Shown here in pieces: positions 1 to 6,974 of a stretch of 8,850 nt of DNA. Each line of letters opens with the position of its first letter. Position 1 is the stretch's first letter. Below the pieces are notes generated by a model, which worked only from the letters and a program-made list of their open reading frames with translations, was not told where the DNA came from and searched no databases. The position numbers were made by a program, and so were the translations under genes. Source of the DNA: Desulfobacter sp. (GTDB lineage: Bacteria > Desulfobacterota > Desulfobacteria > Desulfobacterales > Desulfobacteraceae); contig JAQYWJ010000080.1 in assembly GCA_030145005.1 (NCBI GenBank), forward strand, positions 1 to 8,850, read 5' to 3'.

Positions 1-2
1 AA

Positions 3-125
3 AAATTAAAAACGCCGCAACTCTGGCTTTCCATGACGAGGGGGGGGATTGAGAACAACCAAGTTGCCGCAAGATCGGAAGCCCATAACAATTTGGAAGA
101 AATAAAGAAGAAAACCAATTTATAA
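3..125 (+). CDS. Possible 3' tail of an unidentified upstream gene (partial)
   Basis: Plus-strand frame 3 is open from the window edge to a TAA at 123-125, about 40 codons. The end is polar and charged, with a Lys/Glu-rich finish (LEEIKKKTNL). It would overlap the convergent amidohydrolase stop (120-122) by a few bases. I do not recognise a family. A run of eight G (40-47) lies inside it, and frame 2 is also open before this run but stops at 50-52. The true reading frame upstream of the run is therefore uncertain. The stretch could equally be non-coding. This is weak support from an open frame only. Confidence 0.3.
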   Translation, partial: KLKTPQLWLSMTRGGIENNQVAARSEAHNNLEEIKKKTNL

Positions 126-965
126 GTCCCGGTACAGGGCCTGGGCATTTTCTCCGAGCACCATCCGTTTCTGATCTAAAGTCAGTCGTGACTGGTCAAT
201 GTCCCTGTAATACCTGTCAGGGGTAAGCAGGGGATAATCCGTGCCAAACAGAATTTTTTCCAGTACCCCGGCCTTGAGGGCCATATCGTAGATTTCCGGG
301 TCATAAAGAAAAACAGAAGCAGCCGTATCATACCAGATGTTTTTAAGCCGTTCTTTCATCTGTTTTTTCATGATGTGATAAAAGAAGATGCCGCCGCCCC
401 AATGGGCAAGAATGATTTTGTTGTCTGGAAAGGCCTGGGCCAGATTATCAATCTGCTCAAGGGTAACAGGGGTTTTTCCCGGATAGTGATGGCCCAAAGG
501 TTCATTGGTATGGATCATACAGGGTAAATTGCCCTTGCGCTTGAGTATATCCATCACAGGTTCCAGAAGTCGGATAGCCCTGTCATCAATGCCGGACAGA
601 TAAAAAGCCAATTCCCCCACACCGGAAAGCCCTGCATCAATACAGCGTTCAGCCTCTTTTGCCGCACCTTTCCAGGCCAGATCAAAACAGGCCAGACCCC
701 GCAACCGTTTCGGGTAGGCGGTGACCGCCTCAAGTACCGCATCATTGTTTCTTTTTGTGTATTCGGGATTACGCCATGGAAATCCTGAAAGAATGGAGAT
801 ATCCACTTCATGGCGATCCATGGCGTCTATCAGTTGAGACACCGTTGCAATTTTTGACTTTGAGGAATGATATAGGAGTTTGAATTCAGGTTCGTTGTCA
901 AAGAACGGGGTCCTGTCATCTGCAACGGCCTGGAAAAAAAGATGGGTATGGGAATCGATAATCAC
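120..965 (-). CDS. Metal-dependent amidohydrolase (amidohydrolase-2 family, TIM barrel)
   Basis: Predicted 281-residue cytoplasmic metal-dependent hydrolase of the amidohydrolase superfamily (Amidohydrolase_2 / ACMSD-like). Numbered from the GTG start, it shows the N-terminal HxH metal pair (IIDSHTH, His6 and His8), a central metal His in MIHTNEP (His152), a second in LAHWGGG (His188), and the late catalytic Asp in FGTDYP (Asp243). These are the expected ligands in the expected order. I chose GTG at 965, not the ATG at 1028. An AAAGG sits about 7 bases upstream, family members usually start right before the HxH strand, and the longer form would run through the promoter of the divergent operon. 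The extra 21 residues are hydrophobic, so a longer form cannot be fully excluded. The substrate cannot be told from sequence; related enzymes act on cyclic amides, lactones or decarboxylation substrates. Confidence 0.88.
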   Translation of the reverse strand: MIIDSHTHLFFQAVADDRTPFFDNEPEFKLLYHSSKSKIATVSQLIDAMDRHEVDISILSGFPWRNPEYTKRNNDAVLEAVTAYPKRLRGLACFDLAWKGAAKEAERCIDAGLSGVGELAFYLSGIDDRAIRLLEPVMDILKRKGNLPCMIHTNEPLGHHYPGKTPVTLEQIDNLAQAFPDNKIILAHWGGGIFFYHIMKKQMKERLKNIWYDTAASVFLYDPEIYDMALKAGVLEKILFGTDYPLLTPDRYYRDIDQSRLTLDQKRMVLGENAQALYRDL

Positions 966-984
966 GGCATTGCCTTTATAAAGA

Positions 985-1013
985 TTGAAAAAAACTAACA
1001 GGCAATATATATT
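985..1013 (+). promoter_or_regulatory. Predicted sigma-70-type promoter for the tetrapyrrole/cell-wall operon
   Basis: TTGAAA (985-990) and TATATT (1008-1013) are separated by exactly 17 bases, a near-consensus -35/-10 pair. Transcription would start around 1020 and give a leader of about 30 bases before the start at 1051. The bases ATTGCC (969-974) and GGCAAT (1001-1006) form an inverted pair that brackets the -35 box and could be an operator; this is speculative. Confidence 0.55.
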
Positions 1014-1040
1014 AAACCCCCTGCTCAAACAAGGGCGAAT

Positions 1041-1044
1041 GAGG
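1041..1044 (+). promoter_or_regulatory. Ribosome binding site GAGG deciding the start of the siroheme gene
   Basis: GAGG lies 6 bases before ATG 1051 and 9 before ATG 1054. It supports a start at one of these tandem ATGs instead of the in-frame ATG at 985, which overlaps the predicted -35 box. Confidence 0.55.
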
Positions 1045-1050
1045 GATGAG

Positions 1051-1728
1051 ATGATGGATTACTATCCGATTTTTTTAGATGTTAAAGACAGATGCTGCCT
1101 TGTGGTCGGCGGTGGGGCCGTGGGAACAAGAAAGGCGTTTGGCCTTGCCCGGTCAGGTGCCCGGGTCATCGTGGTCAGCCTTGGCTTTTCAGATGAATTG
1201 TCAAATACGCCGTTTTCCGCCATTACTTTAAAGAAAAAAGAATTCGAGGATTCGGATCTGGACGGTATGAGCCTGGTTTTTGCCGCCACAGATAATATGC
1301 AGTTAAATGCCGGAATACGGCAGGCTGCCCAAAAGAAAAATATATTGTGCAATATTGCTGACGGTCGGGACAAAGGGGATTTTATCCTGCCGGCAGTGGT
1401 GGACAGGGGCGATCTTTTATTTGCCGTCTCTACCTGCGGTGCAAGTCCGGCCCTTTCAAAGAACCTGCGCATGGCGCTTGAGGCACGTTTCGGCCCTGAA
1501 TACGGTATACTTGCAGCCCTTTTAGGCCGCATCAGAGCCATTTTGATGGAACGGGGACATGATCCCAAGGGGCACCGCAAAATGTTTTGTGCCCTGCTTG
1601 ATGCCGATTTGCCTGAAAAGATTGCCGCAGGACAAACCCGTCAGATTGATACCGTGCTTGCCAAGGTTCTAGGTGACGGCTTCAGCCTGGAAAGGCTTAT
1701 GCCTGATTTCGGTACCAGGGAGTTGTAA
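1051..1728 (+). CDS. Precorrin-2 dehydrogenase / sirohydrochlorin ferrochelatase (Met8/CysG N-domain type)
   Basis: Single-domain enzyme of about 225 residues that oxidises precorrin-2 to sirohydrochlorin with NAD+ and, in Met8/CysG-type enzymes, inserts iron to make siroheme. The start MDYYPIFLDV is typical of the family. A Rossmann motif VVGGGAVGTRKA follows (Gly triplet at residues 20-22). NIAD carries the conserved Asp (residue 104 from this start) that corresponds to the key Asp of CysG/Met8. The segment FILPAVVDRGDLLFAVSTCGASPALS matches the family's substrate-cleft region, including the Ser that is phosphorylated in some members. No uroporphyrinogen methyltransferase domain is fused, so that step must be encoded elsewhere. 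The start may be 1051 or 1054. It is first in the operon and its stop overlaps the next start (TAATG). Siroheme serves sulfite reductases, and in sulfate reducers it also feeds the alternative haem route. Confidence 0.93.
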   Translation: MMDYYPIFLDVKDRCCLVVGGGAVGTRKAFGLARSGARVIVVSLGFSDELSNTPFSAITLKKKEFEDSDLDGMSLVFAATDNMQLNAGIRQAAQKKNILCNIADGRDKGDFILPAVVDRGDLLFAVSTCGASPALSKNLRMALEARFGPEYGILAALLGRIRAILMERGHDPKGHRKMFCALLDADLPEKIAAGQTRQIDTVLAKVLGDGFSLERLMPDFGTREL

Positions 1729-2561
1729 TGTCTATGAATATTCCTTTTATCCTTTTGCAGTGTGCAACCTTTTTTTACCTGATCAGTACAGCCGGGTATT
1801 TTTGCTATCTGTTTTATCAGAAAGACCGGATCCAGCAGACCGCCTTAGGCGCTGTGGGTATTGGGGCTGTGGTTCATCTGTTTGCCATTGTTCTGCAAAG
1901 CGCGGCACTTGGCGGGCTGCCCATCTATACCCTTGGCCAGAGCCTGTCCATGGCAGGCCTGTCCCTTGCTGCCATGTTTCTCTATGTGCAGTACCGATTC
2001 CATCTAAAAATTCTTGGTGTGTATGCAACGGCCATGATCACTGTCCTTATGCTTGCTTCCATTTTTCTGCCCGAGGCAACCCAAGCCCCGGACAAGATAT
2101 ACAAGGGCATTTTCTTTTTCGGGCACATCATTCTTATTTTTACCGGGGAGTCCATGCTGGCCCTGGCCTGCGGTGCCGGTATCCTTTATTTGCTCCAAGA
2201 GCAGGGCATCAAAGGCAAAAGTCCGGGTTTCTTTTTCAAACGATTGCCGTCTTTGGATTTTCTGGATGCAGTGTCCTATACCTGTATTACCACAGGGTTT
2301 GCTTTGCTTACCTTTGGGCTTGTCACCGGCTTTATTTATGCCAGGTCCGTGTGGGGCAGTTTCTGGCGATGGGATGTAAAAGAGGTGTTTTCCCTGGGAG
2401 CCTGGCTGGTGTATGCGGTACTTCTGCATCTGCGGCTTTATTCGGGGTGGAGAGGACGCAATTCCGCAATTATGTCCGTAATCGGCTTTATCATACTAAT
2501 TTTTACCTTCCTGGGGGTGAATTCCTTCCTTGGCGGGCATCACCAGGGGTTTACCCAATAA
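1728..2561 (+). CDS. ccsA: CcsA/HemX-family cytochrome c assembly membrane protein
   Basis: Integral membrane protein of 277 residues with about eight hydrophobic segments (PF01578 type). It carries the tryptophan-rich WWD-type signature WGSFWRWD at residues 209-216, followed by VKE where many CcsA proteins have PKE. Candidate haem-ligand histidines are His50, His133, His234 and His271/272; the last sits in GVNSFLGGHH near the C terminus, close to the usual FLGVN...H ending of the family. CcsA proteins carry haem across the membrane for cytochrome c maturation together with ResB/CcsB. HemX, of the same length and fold, lies beside hemA in Bacillus and lowers HemA amount. Placement directly between a siroheme gene and hemA fits either role, and no ResB partner is in the window. 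It starts in a TAATG overlap with the gene before it. Confidence 0.85.
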   Translation: MSMNIPFILLQCATFFYLISTAGYFCYLFYQKDRIQQTALGAVGIGAVVHLFAIVLQSAALGGLPIYTLGQSLSMAGLSLAAMFLYVQYRFHLKILGVYATAMITVLMLASIFLPEATQAPDKIYKGIFFFGHIILIFTGESMLALACGAGILYLLQEQGIKGKSPGFFFKRLPSLDFLDAVSYTCITTGFALLTFGLVTGFIYARSVWGSFWRWDVKEVFSLGAWLVYAVLLHLRLYSGWRGRNSAIMSVIGFIILIFTFLGVNSFLGGHHQGFTQ

Positions 2562-2585
2562 GAACAGGACGCAGATTAACCCATT

Positions 2586-3881
2586 ATGCCAAAAATAATT
2601 CTGATTGGTGCCAGTCATAAGACCGCGCCTGTGGAGCTTAGGGAAAAATTGGCTTTTTCCCAGGAAGAGATTGAAACGGCCCTGGAATTTATAAAACAGG
2701 ATTCGGGTATCAAGGAAGGCCTGGTTTTTTCCACCTGCAATCGTCTGGAATTTCTCTATATACCGGGAAACGGGGTGTTGGAAGACAAAGACAGAATTGA
2801 TGCCGTTATGCAATTTATCTCTAAACTGAAAAAATTACCTGTTTCTGAATTCAAGTCATCCCTGTACATCCACAGAGATGACGATGCTGTCCGCCATTTG
2901 TTCTGCGTGGCTGCAAGCCTTGATTCCATGGTGGTGGGGGAACCCCAGATTCTAGGGCAGGTGAAAAAGGCCTATAAAACCGCCGCAAGAGTCGGTGTCA
3001 CAGGGGTCCTGCTCAACCGTCTGATGCATAAATCCTTTTCCGTGGCAAAACGGGTGAGAAAACAGACCGGAATTGGTGATAACGCCGTCTCCATTTCCTA
3101 TGCCGCCATTGAACTTGCCCATAAAATTTTTGCCGATCTTGCCACTAAAAGCGTCATGCTCATCGGGGCCGGAGAGATGGCGGAACTGGCTGTTGAACAC
3201 CTTATGACCCACCAGGTAAAAGATATTGTGGTGGTCAACCGCACATTTAAAAACGCCCTGGAACTGGCCCGCAAGTTCAATGGTCAGGCTGTTCAGTATG
3301 AGGAACGGGAATCTGCACTGGCAGATGTGGATATCATTATCAGTTCCACCGGGGCCACGGATTATGTGTTAACCCGTGACCAGGTCAAGGGCATCATGAA
3401 AAAAAGACAGAACAACACCTTGTTTTTTATTGATATTGCGGTGCCCAGGGATATTGATCCCCGGATCAATAAAATATCCAATGCCTATGTTTATGATATT
3501 GACGATTTGAGAAATATTGTTGAAACAAATATGAGCCGGCGGGAACAGGAGACCGTAAGGGCGCAACGGTTTGTGGAGGAAGCCTTGTTGGCTTTCCGCC
3601 GGTGGTTGGATGAACTGGCCGTGGTGCCCACGATCAAGGCCATCAATCGCAAAATGACTGACATTGTGAATCTGGAATGCGAGAAAACCCTGGCCGGGCT
3701 GCCCCATCTGTCAAAGGATGATACCGAATCCATCCGCAGGATGACAAGGGCCATTGCGTCCCGTGCCATCCATGATCCCATTTTATTTCTGCGTAACACC
3801 GGTGATCACCGGGACGATTCTTTCTATTTGAATGTGGCCCGGCAGCTGTTTAATCTGGACATCCCGGATCACAACTATTGA
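2586..3881 (+). CDS. hemA: Glutamyl-tRNA reductase
   Basis: Full-length HemA of 431 residues. It reduces glutamyl-tRNA(Glu) to glutamate-1-semialdehyde with NADPH, the first committed step of the C5 tetrapyrrole pathway. The N-terminal catalytic domain has GASHKTAPVELREKLAF (8-24) and STCNRLEF with the nucleophile Cys51. VVGEPQILGQVKKAY follows, then the NADPH-binding motif IGAGEMAELA (Gly194 onward) and VVNRT. The C-terminal dimerisation helices are present, including RRWLDELAVVPTI. It follows ccsA by 24 bases with only a weak ribosome site (AGGAC about 16 bases upstream), which suggests translational coupling. Glutamyl-tRNA reductase is the usual control point of haem synthesis, so the adjacent CcsA/HemX-like protein may influence its level. 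Product certainty is very high. Confidence 0.98.
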   Translation: MPKIILIGASHKTAPVELREKLAFSQEEIETALEFIKQDSGIKEGLVFSTCNRLEFLYIPGNGVLEDKDRIDAVMQFISKLKKLPVSEFKSSLYIHRDDDAVRHLFCVAASLDSMVVGEPQILGQVKKAYKTAARVGVTGVLLNRLMHKSFSVAKRVRKQTGIGDNAVSISYAAIELAHKIFADLATKSVMLIGAGEMAELAVEHLMTHQVKDIVVVNRTFKNALELARKFNGQAVQYEERESALADVDIIISSTGATDYVLTRDQVKGIMKKRQNNTLFFIDIAVPRDIDPRINKISNAYVYDIDDLRNIVETNMSRREQETVRAQRFVEEALLAFRRWLDELAVVPTIKAINRKMTDIVNLECEKTLAGLPHLSKDDTESIRRMTRAIASRAIHDPILFLRNTGDHRDDSFYLNVARQLFNLDIPDHNY

Positions 3882-3891
3882 AGATGGTTCA

Positions 3892-6204
3892 ATGAAACTA
3901 TTAATACGGTTGGTCATTTTTTTATTGGTATGTGCATGCTTGGCTTTCTTTGGCTATGCTTATCTGATCAACCATCAGGTGGCCGAGCGGTTCAAAGAAC
4001 GCTTGTGGGATGTGCCGGCTAAAGTATATGCACGCCCCATGACCCTTTATCCGGGGTTGCAGTTGTCCGCCAAATCCCTTGGGCAGGAACTGGATCTGCT
4101 GGGATACCGAAGGGTTGAAACCCAGGAACAGCTGAGCGTGCCGGGCACTTACACCCGGTACCATGGCCGGTTTGTTCTCAATTGCCGGCCTTTTGATTTT
4201 GGTGCGCAGCGCCGCCCCTTGCGCCGCACAGAGCTGACCATATCCGGCAGCCGCATCACCCGGCTTAAAACCGGACTTAAAACCGGGCAGCGTAACGCTG
4301 ACATGGAACAGCTGGACCCAGTGCTGATAGGGCAGTTCTACCCTTCTTCCATGGAAGACCGTATCCTTCTTGACACTGAAGATATTCCGGCATTACTTAA
4401 AAAGACCATTGTGACCGTGGAGGATAAAAATTTTTATTCCCATTACGGTATTGATTTTAAATCCATTTTCCGGGCCATTGTGGTCAATATCCGCCAGGGT
4501 CGGTTTACCCAGGGCGCCAGTACCCTGACCCAGCAACTGGCAAAAAATTTTTTTCTTTCCCCTGAAAAAACGCTCAAACGAAAGCTCAGCGAAGCTTTTG
4601 TCGCGGCAGCCATTGAACGTCAATTTACCAAGGAGGAAATCCTTGAAGCCTATATTAACGAAGTTTACCTAGGACAGGACGGTGCCAGGGCCATACACGG
4701 GTTTGGCTTAGGGGCTCAGTTTTACTTCGGCAAGTCTTTGGGGCTGCTTTCCCCAAGGGAAACCGCTCTTTTGGTGGGCATACTTAAAGGTCCGTCCGTC
4801 TACAATCCAAGGGTTCATCCGGACCGGGCCATGGCCCGGCGAAACACTGTACTTGGCCTCATGGCAGACCAGGGACTGATTTCATCCACCCAGCTGACAA
4901 AATCACTTGGCCGCCCCCTTGGCGTTATTCCGGTACCCCGGCAATGGCGGTTCCCATTTTACCTGGATCTGGTTAAGCGCAGACTACTTAAAGAATACCG
5001 TGAAAAAGATTTAAAAACCATGGGGCTGCGGATTTTTACCCCTTTGGACCCTTTGGTGCAGCTGGCTGCGGAAAAGGGAGTGGCGGACTTCATGGCGGGC
5101 AAAAATTCAAAGCTTCAGGCCGGTGTGGTGGTAGCGGCCGGTGCCACCAATGAAATCCAAGCCATGGTGGGGGGAAAGCAACCTAAATATAAAGGGTTTA
5201 ACCGCGCCTTGGATGCAAAGCGTCCCATCGGCTCTCTGGTGAAGCCTGCGGTATACCTTTCGGCCCTGGAGCGGCCTGAAAATTATACCCTGGTGACCCG
5301 GATCAATGACGGGCCTGTTTCATTGAAAAGTGGCGGCCGTCTTTGGAAACCCATGAATTTTGACAAAAAATTCCATGGGGAACTGCCCTTGTACCAGGCC
5401 CTGGTTCACTCCTATAATACATCCACGGTCAGGCTTGGCATGGATCTTGGTTTGGATACTGTTTTTGCAACCATGGCGCAGTTGGGATTCAAACCCGCTG
5501 CACCGCTTGTGCCTGCAATGCTTCTGGGCAGTTTTGAGATGACACCTGTCCAGGTTGCCCAAGTCTACCACACCCTGGCCTCGGGAGGATTCTATACCCC
5601 CTCAAGGGTAATAAACGTCGTTTATACCCCTGACGGGGAAACGCTCCAGCGTTATCCTTTACGCATTGAACAACACCTGGATCCGGGCGCCGTATTTCTG
5701 GTGAATAAAACACTCCAGGCTGTGGTCCGCCAAGGCACCGGGAAATCTTTGTCCAGATGGCTTTCCCCGGATCTGGGCATTGCCGGAAAGACCGGTACCA
5801 CAAATGATCTGCGGGATACCTGGTTTGCCGGATTTTCCGGAAATCGCCTGGCCGTGGTTTGGGTGGGCAGGGATGACAATAAGTCCACAGGGCTCACCGG
5901 GGCTTCCGGCGCCATGCAGGTTTTTGGCCGGATCATGGCCCAGATTCCCAATACGCCCCTGGTCCTGACGCCACCGGAAAATATTGAGTGGGCGGTGATC
6001 AATCCCGAGACCGGGCTTCGTACGAATAATAATGCACCAGGTGCCCTTGCCGTGCCTTTTATCCGCGGGTCTGCTCCTGGCGTTCCCGATCCTGCTGCTG
6101 AAGTCGAACCTCCAACCCCGGCAGCCCCCGGACCCGACAAGCAACCGGTGCAGAAAAAAAAGCCGCGGTATCTTATTGACTGGCTTAAGGATGTATTTAA
6201 ATGA
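3892..6204 (+). CDS. mrcB: Bifunctional penicillin-binding protein 1b (GT51 transglycosylase / transpeptidase)
   Basis: Class A PBP of 770 residues that polymerises lipid II and crosslinks peptidoglycan in the periplasm. It has a short cytoplasmic N terminus and one membrane anchor (residues 3-24). A UB2H-like domain follows (roughly 48-130, starting KVYARPMTLYPG), diagnostic of the PBP1b branch and the docking site for lipoprotein activators. The GT51 domain has EDKNFYSHYG (catalytic Glu177), GASTLTQQLAKN (208-219), KRKLSEA and ARRNTVL. The transpeptidase has SLVK (nucleophile Ser448), SYN (507-509) and KTGT (633-636), all intact. The tail (about 720-770) is Pro-rich, then basic, ending in a possible amphipathic helix. 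I chose the ATG at 3892, 10 bases after hemA, because the anchor begins there; the longer frame would overlap hemA. A 12-base tandem duplication (4264-4287) encodes LKTGLKTG between the UB2H and GT51 domains. The stop overlaps the next gene (ATGA). Confidence 0.96.
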   Translation: MKLLIRLVIFLLVCACLAFFGYAYLINHQVAERFKERLWDVPAKVYARPMTLYPGLQLSAKSLGQELDLLGYRRVETQEQLSVPGTYTRYHGRFVLNCRPFDFGAQRRPLRRTELTISGSRITRLKTGLKTGQRNADMEQLDPVLIGQFYPSSMEDRILLDTEDIPALLKKTIVTVEDKNFYSHYGIDFKSIFRAIVVNIRQGRFTQGASTLTQQLAKNFFLSPEKTLKRKLSEAFVAAAIERQFTKEEILEAYINEVYLGQDGARAIHGFGLGAQFYFGKSLGLLSPRETALLVGILKGPSVYNPRVHPDRAMARRNTVLGLMADQGLISSTQLTKSLGRPLGVIPVPRQWRFPFYLDLVKRRLLKEYREKDLKTMGLRIFTPLDPLVQLAAEKGVADFMAGKNSKLQAGVVVAAGATNEIQAMVGGKQPKYKGFNRALDAKRPIGSLVKPAVYLSALERPENYTLVTRINDGPVSLKSGGRLWKPMNFDKKFHGELPLYQALVHSYNTSTVRLGMDLGLDTVFATMAQLGFKPAAPLVPAMLLGSFEMTPVQVAQVYHTLASGGFYTPSRVINVVYTPDGETLQRYPLRIEQHLDPGAVFLVNKTLQAVVRQGTGKSLSRWLSPDLGIAGKTGTTNDLRDTWFAGFSGNRLAVVWVGRDDNKSTGLTGASGAMQVFGRIMAQIPNTPLVLTPPENIEWAVINPETGLRTNNNAPGALAVPFIRGSAPGVPDPAAEVEPPTPAAPGPDKQPVQKKKPRYLIDWLKDVFK
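4264..4287 (+). repeat. Two-copy 12-base tandem repeat inside the PBP1b gene
   Basis: CTTAAAACCGGA is followed directly by CTTAAAACCGGG. It is in frame and gives a repeated Leu-Lys-Thr-Gly in the region linking UB2H to the transglycosylase domain. It looks like a small duplication tolerated in a linker. Confidence 0.85.
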
Positions 6205-6698
6205 AAAAGTATTATTTTTATCTCATTGCCCTGGCCCTTATCGTTTTATCCGCCTGTGCGCAAAAGAGACCTGTCTCAATGCCCCAGTCCCATTGGCCCC
6301 CTGAATCCGTGCCTGAGATCGGCGGGCCTGTAACGGGTCAAAGCACTATGCCCGGTGATTCGGCAGTTGCGGGTAGAGGAGAGGCCCAGAATCCGCTTTT
6401 GTCTGCTGTGCGCCCTGTTCAGCGTCCCCGGCCTAAGGCGCTGACCCGGATGATTGAGAATGCCGAAAATCAACTTAAAAATAGGCAGCCCCAGCTTGCC
6501 TTTTCCACCCTGGAGCAGGCATTGTACATTGATGGTCAGGACCCGCTGGTATGGCACCTGATGGCAAGGGCCCAGCTTGACCAGGGAAATGTTGTACAGG
6601 CGGTTTCCCTGGCCAAAAAGTCCGACAGCCTGGCTGCTGCGTATCCTGAAGTAAAGAAAAAAAACGCAGCGCTTATCCGTAAAGCCCAGGGCGGCTAA
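6201..6698 (+). CDS. TPR-containing outer-membrane lipoprotein, candidate PBP1b activator (LpoP-like)
   Basis: Lipoprotein of 165 residues. The signal peptide is two Lys, a hydrophobic stretch, then the lipobox LSAC with lipidated Cys19. Residues +2/+3 are Ala-Gln, not Asp, which predicts sorting to the outer membrane. Residues 20-78 form a Pro/Gly-rich flexible linker. Residues 79-161 are helical and fit two TPR-like hairpins (AENQLKNRQPQLAFSTLEQAL; DPLVWHLMARAQLDQGNVVQAVSLAKK). The start codon overlaps the PBP1b stop as ATGA, so translation is probably coupled. In Pseudomonas, LpoP is a lipoprotein with a linker and TPRs encoded beside PBP1b and required for its activity, and it plays the part of E. 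coli LpoB. The same architecture and position here make that role the best inference, but orthology is not shown by the sequence alone. Confidence 0.85.
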   Translation: MKKYYFYLIALALIVLSACAQKRPVSMPQSHWPPESVPEIGGPVTGQSTMPGDSAVAGRGEAQNPLLSAVRPVQRPRPKALTRMIENAENQLKNRQPQLAFSTLEQALYIDGQDPLVWHLMARAQLDQGNVVQAVSLAKKSDSLAAAYPEVKKKNAALIRKAQGG

Positions 6699-6704
6699 GA
6701 CTAA

Positions 6705-6773
6705 GAACCTGTTTAAAAATTAGGGGCCGTTCTCATGAGATTGCAACCGATTCACCAATTTTTAAACAGGCTC
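6705..6773. mobile_element. 69-base MITE-like inverted-repeat element with TAA flanks
   Basis: The ends are 17-base terminal inverted repeats: GAACCTGTTTAAAAATT (6705-6721) against the complement of 6757-6773, GAGCCTGTTTAAAAATT, with 16 of 17 matching. Both ends are directly flanked by TAA (6702-6704 and 6774-6776), as a 3-base target duplication would leave. A perfect 10-base palindrome TCTCATGAGA (6731-6740) lies inside. It has no coding capacity. The size, ends and TNA-type duplication resemble a miniature element mobilised by an IS5-like transposase; that link is inference. It sits 6 bases after the lipoprotein stop and would form a large RNA hairpin, so it may help end the operon transcript. 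It lacks a clear U-tract. Confidence 0.6.
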
Positions 6774-6823
6774 TAAATATTATGACCATTGGGGCTTTTA
6801 ATTTATGTCATGATCCTGTAAAT

Positions 6824-6966
6824 AGTGCCCGACCGAAAACCGTAAATTTTGCCGATTACTTCTTTGGCCGTAAATTTTAATCCTCGGAATATTCAATATA
6901 TGCCTGTGGTTAAAATTTCCGCCCGCCTTGTACTCAACAAAATTTCCAGGTTTTGGTTCAGACACT
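6824..6966. mobile_element. 143-base long imperfect inverted repeat (foldback/MITE-like) with AAAT flanks
   Basis: The left end AGTGCCCGACCGAAAACC plus GTAAATTTTG (6824-6851) matches the complement of the right end (6938-6966; AGTGTCTGAACCAAAACC on the minus strand) at about 23 of 28 positions with one gap. A second inner pair (6866-6883 with 6906-6924), centred on AAATTTTAA, continues the symmetry. Nearly the whole element is thus one degenerate palindrome around 6884-6905. It is flanked on both sides by AAAT (6820-6823 and 6967-6970), a possible 4-base target duplication. There is no coding capacity. It could be an old miniature transposon or a structured terminator between the two gene groups. 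Confidence 0.55.
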
Positions 6967-6974
6967 AAATATAT

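Noticed and set aside
12..92. Minus-strand 26-codon open frame starting ATG at 92 downstream of the amidohydrolase
   Set aside because: It is short, has no recognisable features and contains the homopolymer run as a Pro triplet; nothing separates it from chance.
985..1050. Longer N terminus for the siroheme enzyme
   Set aside because: It runs through a good -35/-10 pair, and family members begin at about MDYYPIF.
1673..2620. Plus-strand open frame of 315 codons overlapping the CcsA gene
   Set aside because: It is rich in Cys, Arg and Ser with no family motifs and lies out of frame over a clear membrane protein; it is a shadow frame.
3832..3891. Extended N terminus of the PBP1b frame
   Set aside because: It overlaps the hemA 3' end and would place 20 non-family residues before the membrane anchor; ATG 3892 fits better.
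5652..6144. Two long minus-strand open frames opposite the PBP1b 3' end
   Set aside because: They are antisense shadows of a coding region with intact KTGT motif; they have no motifs or ribosome sites of their own.
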